From assembly GCF_015670405.1 (NCBI RefSeq), contig NZ_JADPBQ010000003.1:1-64000 (forward strand): a DNA stretch of 64,000 nt, given 5' to 3'. The notes beneath the pieces are model-generated. The model was not told the origin of the DNA. It saw only the letters and a program-made list of their open reading frames with translations, and did no database searches. Both the position numbers and the translations under genes were made by a program. This document shows, one piece after another, positions 42,346 to 51,343 of this stretch. Origin of the DNA: Clostridium sp. 1001271B_151109_B4 (lineage in GTDB: Bacteria; Bacillota; Clostridia; Clostridiales; Clostridiaceae). Position 1 is the first letter of the stretch, and each line of letters starts with the position of its first letter.

Positions 42346-44187
42346 CTATATTAGTATATTAACATTATATTCTCTTAACCACATATCTACTTGAATTAAA
42401 TATGCTATCATTTGTGGTCCTGTCATTAGTTGTCCATACCAAGGTGTTTTATATGATTTCCCTTGGGTATCTACTATTTCTTGCACCTTTTCTTTGTCTA
42501 TTATTTCTAATATAGGTGAAGTTTTATCTTCTAAGATTTCATTCATCATCTTACAAACAATCTCAGTATATATTGGATTGTGTGTCTTAGGATATGGACT
42601 CTTTTTTCTAAATATTATTTCTTCAGGTAATATTCCAACAAGTGCTTTTCTTAATAAGCCTTTTTCTCTTCCATCTAATAACTTAACTTCTGGTGGTAAA
42701 TTAAAAGCATAATTTACTATTCTATAATCAGCAAAAGGCACTCTAACCTCAAGGCTATTATACATACTCACTCTATCTTTTCTGTTTAATAAATTTACCA
42801 TGAACCATTTTAAATTCAAATAGAATAACTCTCTCATTCTATAAGTTCTTTTATCTTCATTATCTAAATGCGGTACTTCTTTTAATGTTTTTAAATATTC
42901 TTCATTAGTAAGCTCTTCAATTTTTAAATTTTGAAGATTCTTATTTAATACTGTCTTTCTTTCTCCAACAGATCTTGACCATGGGAAAGTATTTGCATAT
43001 ATCATTTCATCATGTGTAAACCATGGATATCCTGCAAATAACTCATCTGCACATTCACCTGATAGCCCAACTACAAAATCCTTTCTAATTTCCTTACAAA
43101 ATAGTAATAATGATGAATCCACATCTGCCATACCTGGTAGATCACGCGCAATAGTTGCTTCTTTCAATGCTTTTGCTAAATCTTCATGCTTTAAAACAAC
43201 GGTTCTATGATCACTATTTATTTCTTTTGCCATAAACTCTGCAAAGTGTTGATCTGATGTTGGTTGAAATAAAGATGCTTTAAAATATTTATCATTACCT
43301 TCATAATCAATTGAATAAGTTGTTAATTGCTTACCTCTATTCTTAAATTCTTCTGCAGCAATTGCTGAAATTGCAGATGAATCTAATCCCCCTGACAAAA
43401 AAGTACATACTGGCACATCGCCTACTAATTGTCTTTTTATAGCATCAACCAATAAAGACCTTACGTGTTCAATTGATTCATCTACAGTTTCATTTAATTC
43501 TTCTGCTTTAACCTTAAAATATTCCCAACTCTTAATATTTCCCTTTGTAATTAACATACAATTTGCTGGAGCTATTTCTTTTATTCCTTTATATACTGCA
43601 CTTCCTGGTGCTACTGATGGTCCTAATGCAAAAAGCTCTGTTAATCCGTCTCTATCAACTTCTGCTTTTACTTCAGGATGTGCTAATACAGTTTTTATTT
43701 CGGAACCAAATATTATTTCACTTCCCTTGATTGAATAAAATAAAGGTTTAACCCCCATTGGATCCCTTGCTAAAAATACTTGATTTTTATCCTCATCATA
43801 AATAGCAAACGCAAATATTCCGTTTAATTTATTAATAGCATCTATTCCCCAAGCAATATATGCTGTTAATAATACTTCAGTATCTGAATATGCATCAAAT
43901 GTATAATTTTCACTTAATAGTTCCTTTCTCAAATCTTCTGTATTATAAAGTTCACCATTATAAACAATAACATACTTTTTACCACCTACAATTTTTATCA
44001 TAGGTTGTTTTCCACCCTCAGGATCTACAACTATTAATCTTCTGTGTCCTAACAAAACATTTTTCGAATAATATTCTCCTTCACTATCTGGTCCTCTTTT
44101 CTCCAATGTCTTAACCATTTTAGTTAGAGTATTTCTCATTTCTTGTATATTTCTATTGAAGTCTACCATACCAGCAATTCCACACAT
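42346..44187 (-). CDS. asnB: Asparagine synthase (glutamine-hydrolysing)
   Basis: A 613-residue AsnB. The N-terminal class II glutamine amidotransferase domain begins with the nucleophile Cys2 (MCGIAGMVDF) and contains GHRRLIVVD and YNGELYNTEDLR. The synthetase domain has the ATP-binding PP-loop SGGLDSSAISAIA, SGECADELFAGYPWF and LEVRVPFADYRIV. It makes asparagine from aspartate, glutamine and ATP. GAAGGTGAAATTAT precedes the ATG. It stands alone between strong hairpins. Confidence 0.96.
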   Translation of the reverse strand: MCGIAGMVDFNRNIQEMRNTLTKMVKTLEKRGPDSEGEYYSKNVLLGHRRLIVVDPEGGKQPMIKIVGGKKYVIVYNGELYNTEDLRKELLSENYTFDAYSDTEVLLTAYIAWGIDAINKLNGIFAFAIYDEDKNQVFLARDPMGVKPLFYSIKGSEIIFGSEIKTVLAHPEVKAEVDRDGLTELFALGPSVAPGSAVYKGIKEIAPANCMLITKGNIKSWEYFKVKAEELNETVDESIEHVRSLLVDAIKRQLVGDVPVCTFLSGGLDSSAISAIAAEEFKNRGKQLTTYSIDYEGNDKYFKASLFQPTSDQHFAEFMAKEINSDHRTVVLKHEDLAKALKEATIARDLPGMADVDSSLLLFCKEIRKDFVVGLSGECADELFAGYPWFTHDEMIYANTFPWSRSVGERKTVLNKNLQNLKIEELTNEEYLKTLKEVPHLDNEDKRTYRMRELFYLNLKWFMVNLLNRKDRVSMYNSLEVRVPFADYRIVNYAFNLPPEVKLLDGREKGLLRKALVGILPEEIIFRKKSPYPKTHNPIYTEIVCKMMNEILEDKTSPILEIIDKEKVQEIVDTQGKSYKTPWYGQLMTGPQMIAYLIQVDMWLREYNVNILI

Positions 44188-44340
44188 ATAATTTCACCTT
44201 CTCATTAAATTCATATTATAGAATATGACGAAGCCTGTCTAAAAGTGCATTGTCCATTATTCATTGTGTAAGTGCCAAAAACTAAAATATTATATTCTTC
44301 GTCACTTATACGCAAAATCCTAAATTATCTCACAAATCAG

Positions 44341-44370
44341 AAAAAGGAATCGCTTTTGCGATTCCTTTTT
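44341..44370. terminator. Terminator of the NSS transporter unit
   Basis: AAAAAGGAATCGC-TTTT-GCGATTCCTTTTT, a 13-bp perfect symmetrical stem, about 40 bp past the small partner gene. Confidence 0.95.
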
Positions 44371-44412
44371 CTTTACTAAATGTATATTATTAAATTGGGA
44401 TTGGCTAATAAA

Positions 44413-44511
44413 TTATTTTTCTTTTTTTATTGAGATTACTAAGGTAGTAATTAGTCCACCCCATAATACAATTGCTCCAATAGCAAAGTAAGTTATTGCT
44501 GTTGCTGTCAT
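44413..44511 (-). CDS. MetS-like small subunit of the NSS transporter (32 aa)
   Basis: The frame MTATAITYFAIGAIVLWGGL continues to ISIKKEK-stop: one transmembrane helix and a basic tail, 32 residues. It starts 2 nt after the transporter stop, with AGGAGGTAG inside the transporter gene. Position, size and sequence match MetS, the tiny partner of the methionine/alanine importer MetP in Corynebacterium, and the 'methionine/alanine importer small subunit' family. It would stay membrane-bound with the transporter. It is too short for most gene finders. Confidence 0.9.
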   Translation of the reverse strand: MTATAITYFAIGAIVLWGGLITTLVISIKKEK

Positions 44512-44513
44512 AA

Positions 44514-46037
44514 TTAAACTACCTCCTTTTCCGTCTCTTCTTCATCCTTAAAATCCTCTATTGCTTTATTATTCCATGGTCTTCTTGAGAATAATAATGC
44601 GCCTATAATACCTAAACCAATAACTGACCATCCATATGCAAATAATTCTGGTAAATTATATCCGCCATAAGGTGCTTTTAATTCAGTTACGAAGTTACTT
44701 ACTAACATTATTGCTAACATTGTTGGTGTTACAAATTTAATAGTGAAATCCCACCACTTACCGATTCTAAAGTAAGATGTTTTATTTGTATGTTCTCTTA
44801 TAACTGAAGGCTTTATTATCCAACCAATAACAATTGCTTCTAATAATCCAACAACTACTATTCCATAACAATTAACGAAGTTATCCATAATATCTAATAT
44901 ATATAATCCAGCACCTGATGCAAATGTAGCACTTACCACTGCACCTATTAATGCTATTCCAGAAACTACTTTTTTACGTTCCCAACCAGTTTTGTCTATT
45001 ACTGCAGATGAAACTGCTTCTACTAAAGATACACAAGAAGTTAACCCTGCAAATACTAAACAAGCAAAGAATAAACATCCTAATATTGTTCCCCATGTTC
45101 CCATAACAGTAAATACTTTTGGGAAAACTATAAATGCTAATCCAATACCACTTGATACAACTTCTTCAATTCCAACCCCTTGACTTGTTGCCATAAATCC
45201 TAAAATTGCAAAAACCCCTATAGCACATAAGAATTCAAATCCACAGTTTGCAAATCCAGTCATAAAAGCACTATTATTTATATCTGTCTTTTTAGGTAAA
45301 TAACTTGAATATGTCATCATAATACCCATAGCTAAACTTAATGAATAAAATACTTGTCCATATGCAGCTATCCAAACCTTAGGTTCCATTACCTTGCTCC
45401 AATCTGGAGTAAATAATTTATTTAAACCTAATGTAGCACCTTCTAAAGTTACACCTCTAATTACTATTATTACCATTATAGCTACTAATGTAGGTAGTAA
45501 TACTTTATTTAATTTTTCTATACCACCTTTAACACCCCTATAGCATATAAACCAACTTATTGCCCAAACTAATAAAATACCAATTAATACAGGCCATATT
45601 ACTGAACCAAATTGAAATGGTGATTCAGTAAGCTTTAAGAAATCATCATAGAAATAAGTATTTGGATCGCTTCCCCATCCTTTATTAAAGCTTAATGTAA
45701 AATACTTCATAGCCCAACTTAAAATCATAGAATAATATCCAAGTATGAAGAAAGCAGTTATGCTTGGCCACCATCCAAGCCATTCCCACTTTTTATTTCC
45801 TCTTGCCATTGCTAATGGAGTTGACCCTCTAAACTTATGCCCCATTCCATATTCTAAAATTAATAGAGGAATTCCTGCTGTAAATATAGCAAAGAAATAT
45901 GGAACTAAAAATGCTCCTCCTCCATTTTCATATACTAAATACGGAAATCTCCATATATTTCCTAAACCTACTGCCGATCCTACTGCAGCTAAAATAAAAC
46001 CTAATTTCGTTCCCCACTGGTCTCTTTTGTTATCCAT
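44514..46037 (-). CDS. Neurotransmitter:sodium symporter family amino acid transporter
   Basis: A 507-residue, 12-helix symporter. The N-terminus QWGTKLGFILAAVGSAVGLGNIWRFPYLVYENGGGAFL is the NSS signature with the sodium sites of LeuT. Further landmarks are GQVFYSLSLAMGIMMTYSSYL (helix 6) and FAGLTSCVSLVEAVSSAV (helix 8). It probably imports a neutral amino acid such as methionine or alanine, given the MetS-like gene directly after it. Twelve helices distinguish it from 11-helix bacterial NSS such as MhsT. GGGGGAAATGAT precedes the ATG. Confidence 0.93.
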   Translation of the reverse strand: MDNKRDQWGTKLGFILAAVGSAVGLGNIWRFPYLVYENGGGAFLVPYFFAIFTAGIPLLILEYGMGHKFRGSTPLAMARGNKKWEWLGWWPSITAFFILGYYSMILSWAMKYFTLSFNKGWGSDPNTYFYDDFLKLTESPFQFGSVIWPVLIGILLVWAISWFICYRGVKGGIEKLNKVLLPTLVAIMVIIVIRGVTLEGATLGLNKLFTPDWSKVMEPKVWIAAYGQVFYSLSLAMGIMMTYSSYLPKKTDINNSAFMTGFANCGFEFLCAIGVFAILGFMATSQGVGIEEVVSSGIGLAFIVFPKVFTVMGTWGTILGCLFFACLVFAGLTSCVSLVEAVSSAVIDKTGWERKKVVSGIALIGAVVSATFASGAGLYILDIMDNFVNCYGIVVVGLLEAIVIGWIIKPSVIREHTNKTSYFRIGKWWDFTIKFVTPTMLAIMLVSNFVTELKAPYGGYNLPELFAYGWSVIGLGIIGALLFSRRPWNNKAIEDFKDEEETEKEVV

Positions 46038-46349
46038 ATCATTTCCCCCTTTTGGTATATTTTATTTTTCCGAAATTACTCTTGTATTAATGTTATATCA
46101 TTTTGATATTTTTTTCAATATTTTTGTGAAAATCTATCAATATTTATCTAATTTCACTTAACAAATTATCAAAATTTTCTTCGTTTTATTTTTTTATAAA
46201 TAAAACATACCCTTAACCCTTGATATTACTAGCCTTATTCAAAAATTATTTTTTACCTAAATTATGGGATTTAATTGCTTTATATTTCGTTTAACGTTTA
46301 CATTATAGCTTTATATGAATTTTTCGTTAATTTTTTTATAAATTTATAA
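46038..46349. other. Intergenic region upstream of the NSS transporter gene
   Basis: About 310 bp of very AT-rich DNA with no ORF, riboswitch or repeat I can name. It should carry the transporter promoter. Confidence 0.4.
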
Positions 46350-46402
46350 ATAAAACAGTAAACTTATTATTATTTTATTAACAAAAATAAGTTTACTGTT
46401 TC
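46350..46402 (-). terminator. Terminator after the second HAD gene
   Basis: AACAGTAAACTTATT/AATAAGTTTACTGTT arms, 15 bp perfect, with U-rich tail on the minus strand. Confidence 0.88.
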
Positions 46403-46437
46403 AATTTATTATTTTATTTAATTATTTTTCTATTTTA

Positions 46438-47259
46438 TTATTTAAATCTACTTTTAAGAAATTCTGCAACCCCATCTTCTTCACAACTTCCTATAACATC
46501 TGTTGCTATTTTTTTAATTTCATCTGTAGCATTAGATGTTGCATATGCTTCATCTGCCAATTCAAACATTGGTATGTCATTTACATTATCTCCAAAACAT
46601 ATAACTTTATCATAATCTATATATTTTGATAGATATTTAATTCCATTTGCCTTAGAAGCTTCATTACTATACGCCTCTAAAAAGTAACAATCCTCATAAA
46701 CATCTCTATAGTAGTTAACATTTATACCATCTATCTTACTTATTTCTTCTGCAATGCTTTTTATTTTTTCATATTCATCAAAAGCAACAAAATTAATTAT
46801 ATTTGCCTTCAATACAGATTCTTTATAATCTGTTACCTTTACAAATGTTTTTAATTTTTTATCTGCTCTTTCCTTATAAAAATTATATTCATAGGCATGT
46901 TCAAATTCTTTGTGATATACCCATAAATGATTTTCTGAAATTCCATAAACTAATGGATTTTTATTATACTTCTCAAAAATATCTAATACTTTATATGTTG
47001 ATTCTTTATTTATATCTTTAATATCAATATACTTTAATTCTTTAGTATCATATATCAAAACACCATTCATTAATGCTACAGGTAATTTTAATTTTAAATC
47101 TTGTAATATTTCAACAGCCGTAGCTGGTGTTCTAGCAGTTGCAACTGTAAAATTCATTCCTAGAGAAATAAGATTATTTATAATTTCAGCTGATCTTTTA
47201 GTTACTTTTCTATCTTTATTTATTAATGTTCCATCTAAATCTGTAACAAACAGTTCCAT
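46438..47259 (-). CDS. Cof-type HAD-IIB phosphatase
   Basis: A 273-residue paralog of the enzyme at 26666-27469. Motif I is LFVTDLDGTLINKD, motif II NFTVATARTPATA, motif III lysine in SKANGIKYLSKYI and motif IV VICFGDNVNDIPMFELAD, with a C2B cap between. Such enzymes remove phosphate from sugar phosphates or cofactors; the substrate is unknown. Motif II has ATAR rather than the more common ATGR. GAGGAGTGGGCAA precedes the ATG. It is monocistronic. Confidence 0.92.
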   Translation of the reverse strand: MELFVTDLDGTLINKDRKVTKRSAEIINNLISLGMNFTVATARTPATAVEILQDLKLKLPVALMNGVLIYDTKELKYIDIKDINKESTYKVLDIFEKYNKNPLVYGISENHLWVYHKEFEHAYEYNFYKERADKKLKTFVKVTDYKESVLKANIINFVAFDEYEKIKSIAEEISKIDGINVNYYRDVYEDCYFLEAYSNEASKANGIKYLSKYIDYDKVICFGDNVNDIPMFELADEAYATSNATDEIKKIATDVIGSCEEDGVAEFLKSRFK

Positions 47260-47338
47260 TTGCCCACTCCTCTTTTGCTTATTTATAGTCGGTTATTCAG
47301 TTTAACACATATTTTAAATTTTTACTAGCAATAAATTA

Positions 47339-47406
47339 AAAGAGTTATGTAATATTTATTTTATGTATATATTTATTATATCCACAAAACACTATTACAT
47401 AACTCT
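47339..47406 (-). terminator. Terminator after the SH3-repeat amidase gene
   Basis: AGAGTTATGTAATA/TATTACATAACTCT arms around a 40-nt A/T loop, followed by TTTTAATTT on the minus strand. Confidence 0.8.
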
Positions 47407-47421
47407 AATACTAGTTTTTAA

Positions 47422-49548
47422 TTATGCTATATTAAAATCTATATATTCATTTAAAATATATCCATTTGATTGCTTATAGCTTATTTTACTCCATTCACCA
47501 CTATCTTCTAAAACAGAAACCTTTTCTCCCATGGCTATTGTTCCAATTATATCTGACTCAAAATCATTATTTTCTCTTACTTTTAATGCAACTGTAACTA
47601 CAGTTGCTTCTTTCATAGCGGTAGCTTCAGCTATACTTCTATTTTGTAATACTATATAATCTTTAGATACATATCCATATCCATTATTAAATTTAATTTT
47701 ATACCACGAATTAACAGTTTCTACTATTTCAACTATTTCATTTTTACTTAACGTTCCTATTGTAGAGTAATTTGTCCCTGCTCCACTTCTTACATTTAAC
47801 GATGATGAAACATTAACAATTCCCTTTGAAGTACTTGTAGTAGTGCTCGAACTTGAATCGTTGTTACTTGAACTTACTGTAACATAGTCCTTACTAACAT
47901 ATCCATATCCGCTTCCATACTTTATCTTGTACCAGCTTCCACTTGTTTCTACTATTTCAACACTTGCTCCATTATTTAACGAACCTATTACTGAATAGCT
48001 TGTTCCTGCTCCACTTCTTACATTTAATGCACCATTTACTTTTATTGTTCCTGTTGTACTTGTTGATGGTGTTGTTGTAGTATTGTCAGAACTTCCATTA
48101 TTTGATGTATCACTGTTGCTTGAATTTACTGTAACATAATCCTTACTAACATATCCATATCCGCTTCCATACTTTATCTTGTACCAGTTTCCGCTTGTTT
48201 CTACTATTTCAACACTTGCACCATTCTTTAATGATCCTATTACTGAATAGCTTGTCCCTGCTCCGCTTCTTACATTTAATGTATCATTAACTTTTATTGT
48301 TCCTGTTGTACTTGTTGATGGCGTTGTTGTATTATTGTTTGAGCCTCCATTATTAGAGTCATTACTTGAAGAAACAGTTATATAATCCTTGCTTACATAT
48401 CCATAACCACTTCCATATTTTATTTTATACCAACTACCACTTGTACCTACAATTTCAACTTTAGCTCCATTGCTTAATGATCCTAAAACAGAATAGCTTG
48501 TCCCTGCTCCGCTTCTTACATTTAATGCACCACTTACTTTTACAATACCTGTTTGTACACCTTCTGTTGTAGAATCTTCTGGTTTTTGTGTCCCTGAATT
48601 ATTTAATATAACATTATTATTTAAATAATCCATTATTCCATTAACAATTCCTTCAGCAACCTTATCTTGATAACTACTAGAGCTTAGGTTCTGAGCCTCA
48701 GTTGGATTTGAAATAAATCCACATTCTACAAGACTTGAAGACATTTCTGCAGTTCTAATAACTGCATAATTTGCTGTTTTCACACCTCTATTAGTTGCAT
48801 TTGTTGTTTGTATTAAATCATTTTGTATATCTGTAGCCAATTCTTTACCATCTTGTCTAGTTGGATAGTGATAAGTTTCAATTCCTTTTGCACTAGAAGC
48901 TGTAGCTGAGTTTTGATGTATAGAAACAAATACATCTGACCCCTCTTTATTAGCCATATAAGTTCTATCAGTTAAAGATAGATATGTATCGTCATATCTA
49001 CTCATCTTAACCTCTACACCTCTAGCCTTTAACTTAGCTTCTATCTTTTTAGATATTTGCAAATTAAGTTCATCTTCAAGAACTCCATTTTGTACAGCTC
49101 CATTATCAACTCCACCATGTCCTGGATCAATAAATACTTTATAATAATTCCTATCTACATTCTTAACATTGCTTCTTGAATAACTAGCTGTGCTTATACC
49201 ATCTTCCGTTATGCATACTTCTAATATATATACGGTGTCCTCTGTTTGTTGAGATACATAAGTACTACCTATTGATTTTCCAACAAGTTCTCCATCAACT
49301 ATTTCAGCTACATTTTCATTGTATATAGTCCAACCTTCATCTATTGGTAAATCAATAGCCTGTCCTACTGTTAAAACTAATCCATCTTCTAATACAATTT
49401 CTTCATTCTTGTATTTTTCTAACAATTTAATTAAATCACTTTCAGATACATTATAAATGCTTTCCGCTCTTGCTATATGAGATGGAGTAATTAATATTCC
49501 TGAAAGTATTAATAAACTTAATATCTTTAATTTATTAATGATGACCAC
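47422..49548 (-). CDS. N-acetylmuramoyl-L-alanine amidase with five SH3-like domains
   Basis: A 708-residue secreted cell-wall hydrolase. It has a signal peptide ending near HIARA (about residue 28), an N-terminal region of about 100 residues, then an Amidase_3 zinc domain (residues about 137-313: FIDPGHGGVDNGAV, the catalytic E in GVLEDELNLQISK, FVSIHQNSA, SSLVECGFISNPTEA). Four close SH3b repeats begin with xxLNVRSGAG(T) and end GYVSKDY, followed by a divergent fifth (TVVTVALKVRENNDFES). Ser/Thr/Asn linkers separate the repeats, which should bind the wall. The GTG at 49548 touches the GGAAGG site; ATC or ATT codons a few positions on would be better spaced, so the exact start is unsure. Confidence 0.93.
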   Translation of the reverse strand: MVIINKLKILSLLILSGILITPSHIARAESIYNVSESDLIKLLEKYKNEEIVLEDGLVLTVGQAIDLPIDEGWTIYNENVAEIVDGELVGKSIGSTYVSQQTEDTVYILEVCITEDGISTASYSRSNVKNVDRNYYKVFIDPGHGGVDNGAVQNGVLEDELNLQISKKIEAKLKARGVEVKMSRYDDTYLSLTDRTYMANKEGSDVFVSIHQNSATASSAKGIETYHYPTRQDGKELATDIQNDLIQTTNATNRGVKTANYAVIRTAEMSSSLVECGFISNPTEAQNLSSSSYQDKVAEGIVNGIMDYLNNNVILNNSGTQKPEDSTTEGVQTGIVKVSGALNVRSGAGTSYSVLGSLSNGAKVEIVGTSGSWYKIKYGSGYGYVSKDYITVSSSNDSNNGGSNNNTTTPSTSTTGTIKVNDTLNVRSGAGTSYSVIGSLKNGASVEIVETSGNWYKIKYGSGYGYVSKDYVTVNSSNSDTSNNGSSDNTTTTPSTSTTGTIKVNGALNVRSGAGTSYSVIGSLNNGASVEIVETSGSWYKIKYGSGYGYVSKDYVTVSSSNNDSSSSTTTSTSKGIVNVSSSLNVRSGAGTNYSTIGTLSKNEIVEIVETVNSWYKIKFNNGYGYVSKDYIVLQNRSIAEATAMKEATVVTVALKVRENNDFESDIIGTIAMGEKVSVLEDSGEWSKISYKQSNGYILNEYIDFNIA
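47840..48560. repeat. Tandem SH3b-encoding DNA repeats (~240 bp units)
   Basis: Three to four units of about 230-250 bp, centred around 47960, 48200 and 48450, are nearly identical over the LNVRSGAGTSYSV...GSGYGYVSKDY coding parts and diverge in the linkers. The pattern points to recent tandem duplication and offers a substrate for repeat-number change. Confidence 0.8.
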
Positions 49549-49675
49549 CCTTCCTTCTATTTAAATATACCTTTATTATACATATTTTTACGCTGAAATA
49601 AACCAATTTTTATGAATATTTTGCTACACTCTTGCTTTTTCATTAAAATTTCGTATTTTTAATTCATGAACAGAA

Positions 49676-49714
49676 AAATTACAATATATTTTTACCTATA
49701 TTGTAATTTTTTTA
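49676..49714 (-). terminator. Terminator upstream of the amidase gene
   Basis: AAATTACAATATA/TATATTGTAATTT hairpin with U-run on the minus strand, placed after the gene remnant at 49719-49890. Confidence 0.85.
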
Positions 49715-49718
49715 AATA

Positions 49719-49890
49719 TTATTTGACTTTTTCCCATATAATCATTACAAATTCTTTACCTGTTTCTGATTTAATCAAATTTTCAACTCTTTTAATTACC
49801 TAACCCTTCTTCTTTAGTTACTTCTGTAACCTTATAATCCATAGCTTCATATCCTTCAAATGATATCTCATAGTTCTGAAATTTTACTAT
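49719..49890 (-). pseudogene. Frameshifted remnant of a small protein gene
   Basis: Minus-strand frames read KFQNYEISFEGYEAMDYKVTEVTKEEG, then stop after LGN; in another frame the text continues VIKRVENLIKSETGKEFVMI and ends WEKVK-stop, with a terminator right after. The two pieces look like one coding sequence broken by a short indel near GGGTTAGG (about 49800-49807). No start codon or ribosome binding site is evident. I do not recognise the family. Confidence 0.55.
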
Positions 49891-49924
49891 AGGTATTTAT
49901 TTAAATTTAATAATTTACTTTTTA

Positions 49925-51331
49925 CTACTTTATTATTTTTACTAATCCTCTCTCTATGCCCATTACTGTTTTATTATTCCTTATATATCCAACGATAATT
50001 TCAACAGCTTCTTTTGATATTATCTCACCGCTACAAACTAATGGAATTCCTGGTGGATAAGGAATTAATGCTTCCTTTGAAATTTCCCCTATGCTTTTAT
50101 TAATATCAACATACTCAAATTCTTTATCAAATACTTCATAAGGCTCTAATGCCTTTTGCGGGATTATACTATAATAATTTTGATATTGACTATCTATTAC
50201 TAATGATAAATCTAACTTTTCAATTGAATTGTAAATCTTTTCAAAATCCTTTTCTAAATTAAAAGGTGATAAAATTAATACTACTCCACATGCAAAACTC
50301 ATTTCACATTGTATTTTCATACATCGCAAATAGTCTAACAATTTATGTCCACTATATCCTTTGGGTAAAGTTAATATATATCTACTTAAATCTAAATTAT
50401 ACCCTTGCGGTAAATCTTCATTTTTTAAAACACTTACTTTATTTAATTTATTAATTTTAACGCTCCACTTATTTGCCAAATCTATTAATTTATTATAATC
50501 CTCTTGACCATAATTATCTAAATAATATCTAGAATAATCTAATGATGACATTATTAAATATGATGGTGATGTTGTCATAAATGCTTTTAAATAAAAATCA
50601 ACATTCTTATCGTTATTTACTAAAAGATATGAACCTTGAGTTAAACTAGGCAAAGTCTTATGTGCACTTAATACTAAATAATCTGTATATCTAGCTATAG
50701 ATTTAGGTAATCTTTCACTTACGCCATAATGCGCTCCATGTGCTCCATCTATGATTATAGTCAATCCTCTTTTTTTCAAATCTTTTAATGTATTAAAAAT
50801 ATCGTATCCTATTCCAAAGTAATTTGGATAAGTTAGGATTACTCCCTTTACATTATTACATCTATCTAATGCTTTATATATTTCCTTTTCAGTTGGTGGC
50901 AAAAATAGCCCCTTGTCTTCGTGAATTACAGGTTCTATATATTTTACTTTTAACTTTCTTAAAATAAGTCCATTGTAAACTGATTTATGACAATTTCTCT
51001 CTACTAAAACTTCATCCCCTTCATTAAAAGCATCAAAAATAGAAGCTAAATTTCCTGCTGTACTACCATTAACAACAAAATATGCCTTCTTAACTCCATA
51101 ACTTTTTGCTAATAATTCTTGTGCTTCTTTTATTACTCCTTCTGGTGCATGAAGATTATCTAATGGATCTACCTCTGTAATATCTAAGAATCCCATATTT
51201 AATGCAAATTCTTTTCCTATATCATCTCTTAGAAACCCAATACCACTTTTATTTCCTGGCATTGAAAGAATAAGATTATCTTCTTTTTTATACTTTAATA
51301 CTTCTTCTAATAAAGGTACCTTTTTACTCAT
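49925..51331 (-). CDS. Orn/Lys/Arg decarboxylase family protein
   Basis: A 468-residue PLP enzyme of the SpeA/Cad aminotransferase-fold group. Landmarks are LSMPGNKSGIGF, TEVDPLDNLHAPEGVI, AYFVVNGSTAGNLASI (phosphate site), VERNCHKSVYNGLIL, IIDGAHGAHYG and the PLP lysine in LVLSAHKTLPSLTQGS. The C-terminal domain has ALIPYPPGIPLVCSGEIIS. The compact length matches Gram-positive arginine/lysine decarboxylases such as YaaO/SpeA, lacking the N-terminal wing of E. coli enzymes. It may supply polyamines; an orphan PotD gene lies elsewhere in the window. It starts 12 bp after the M16 peptidase gene, so both form an operon. Confidence 0.92.
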   Translation of the reverse strand: MSKKVPLLEEVLKYKKEDNLILSMPGNKSGIGFLRDDIGKEFALNMGFLDITEVDPLDNLHAPEGVIKEAQELLAKSYGVKKAYFVVNGSTAGNLASIFDAFNEGDEVLVERNCHKSVYNGLILRKLKVKYIEPVIHEDKGLFLPPTEKEIYKALDRCNNVKGVILTYPNYFGIGYDIFNTLKDLKKRGLTIIIDGAHGAHYGVSERLPKSIARYTDYLVLSAHKTLPSLTQGSYLLVNNDKNVDFYLKAFMTTSPSYLIMSSLDYSRYYLDNYGQEDYNKLIDLANKWSVKINKLNKVSVLKNEDLPQGYNLDLSRYILTLPKGYSGHKLLDYLRCMKIQCEMSFACGVVLILSPFNLEKDFEKIYNSIEKLDLSLVIDSQYQNYYSIIPQKALEPYEVFDKEFEYVDINKSIGEISKEALIPYPPGIPLVCSGEIISKEAVEIIVGYIRNNKTVMGIERGLVKIIK

Positions 51332-51343
51332 ACTTTCCTCTTC

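Noticed and set aside
45745-46161. 138-codon plus-strand frame
   Set aside because: Antisense to the 5' part of the NSS transporter gene, whose signature motifs are unambiguous.
47840-48560. Regular repeats as a possible CRISPR array
   Set aside because: Units are about 240 bp, lie in frame in one gene and encode SH3b domains; there are no short repeats with unique spacers.
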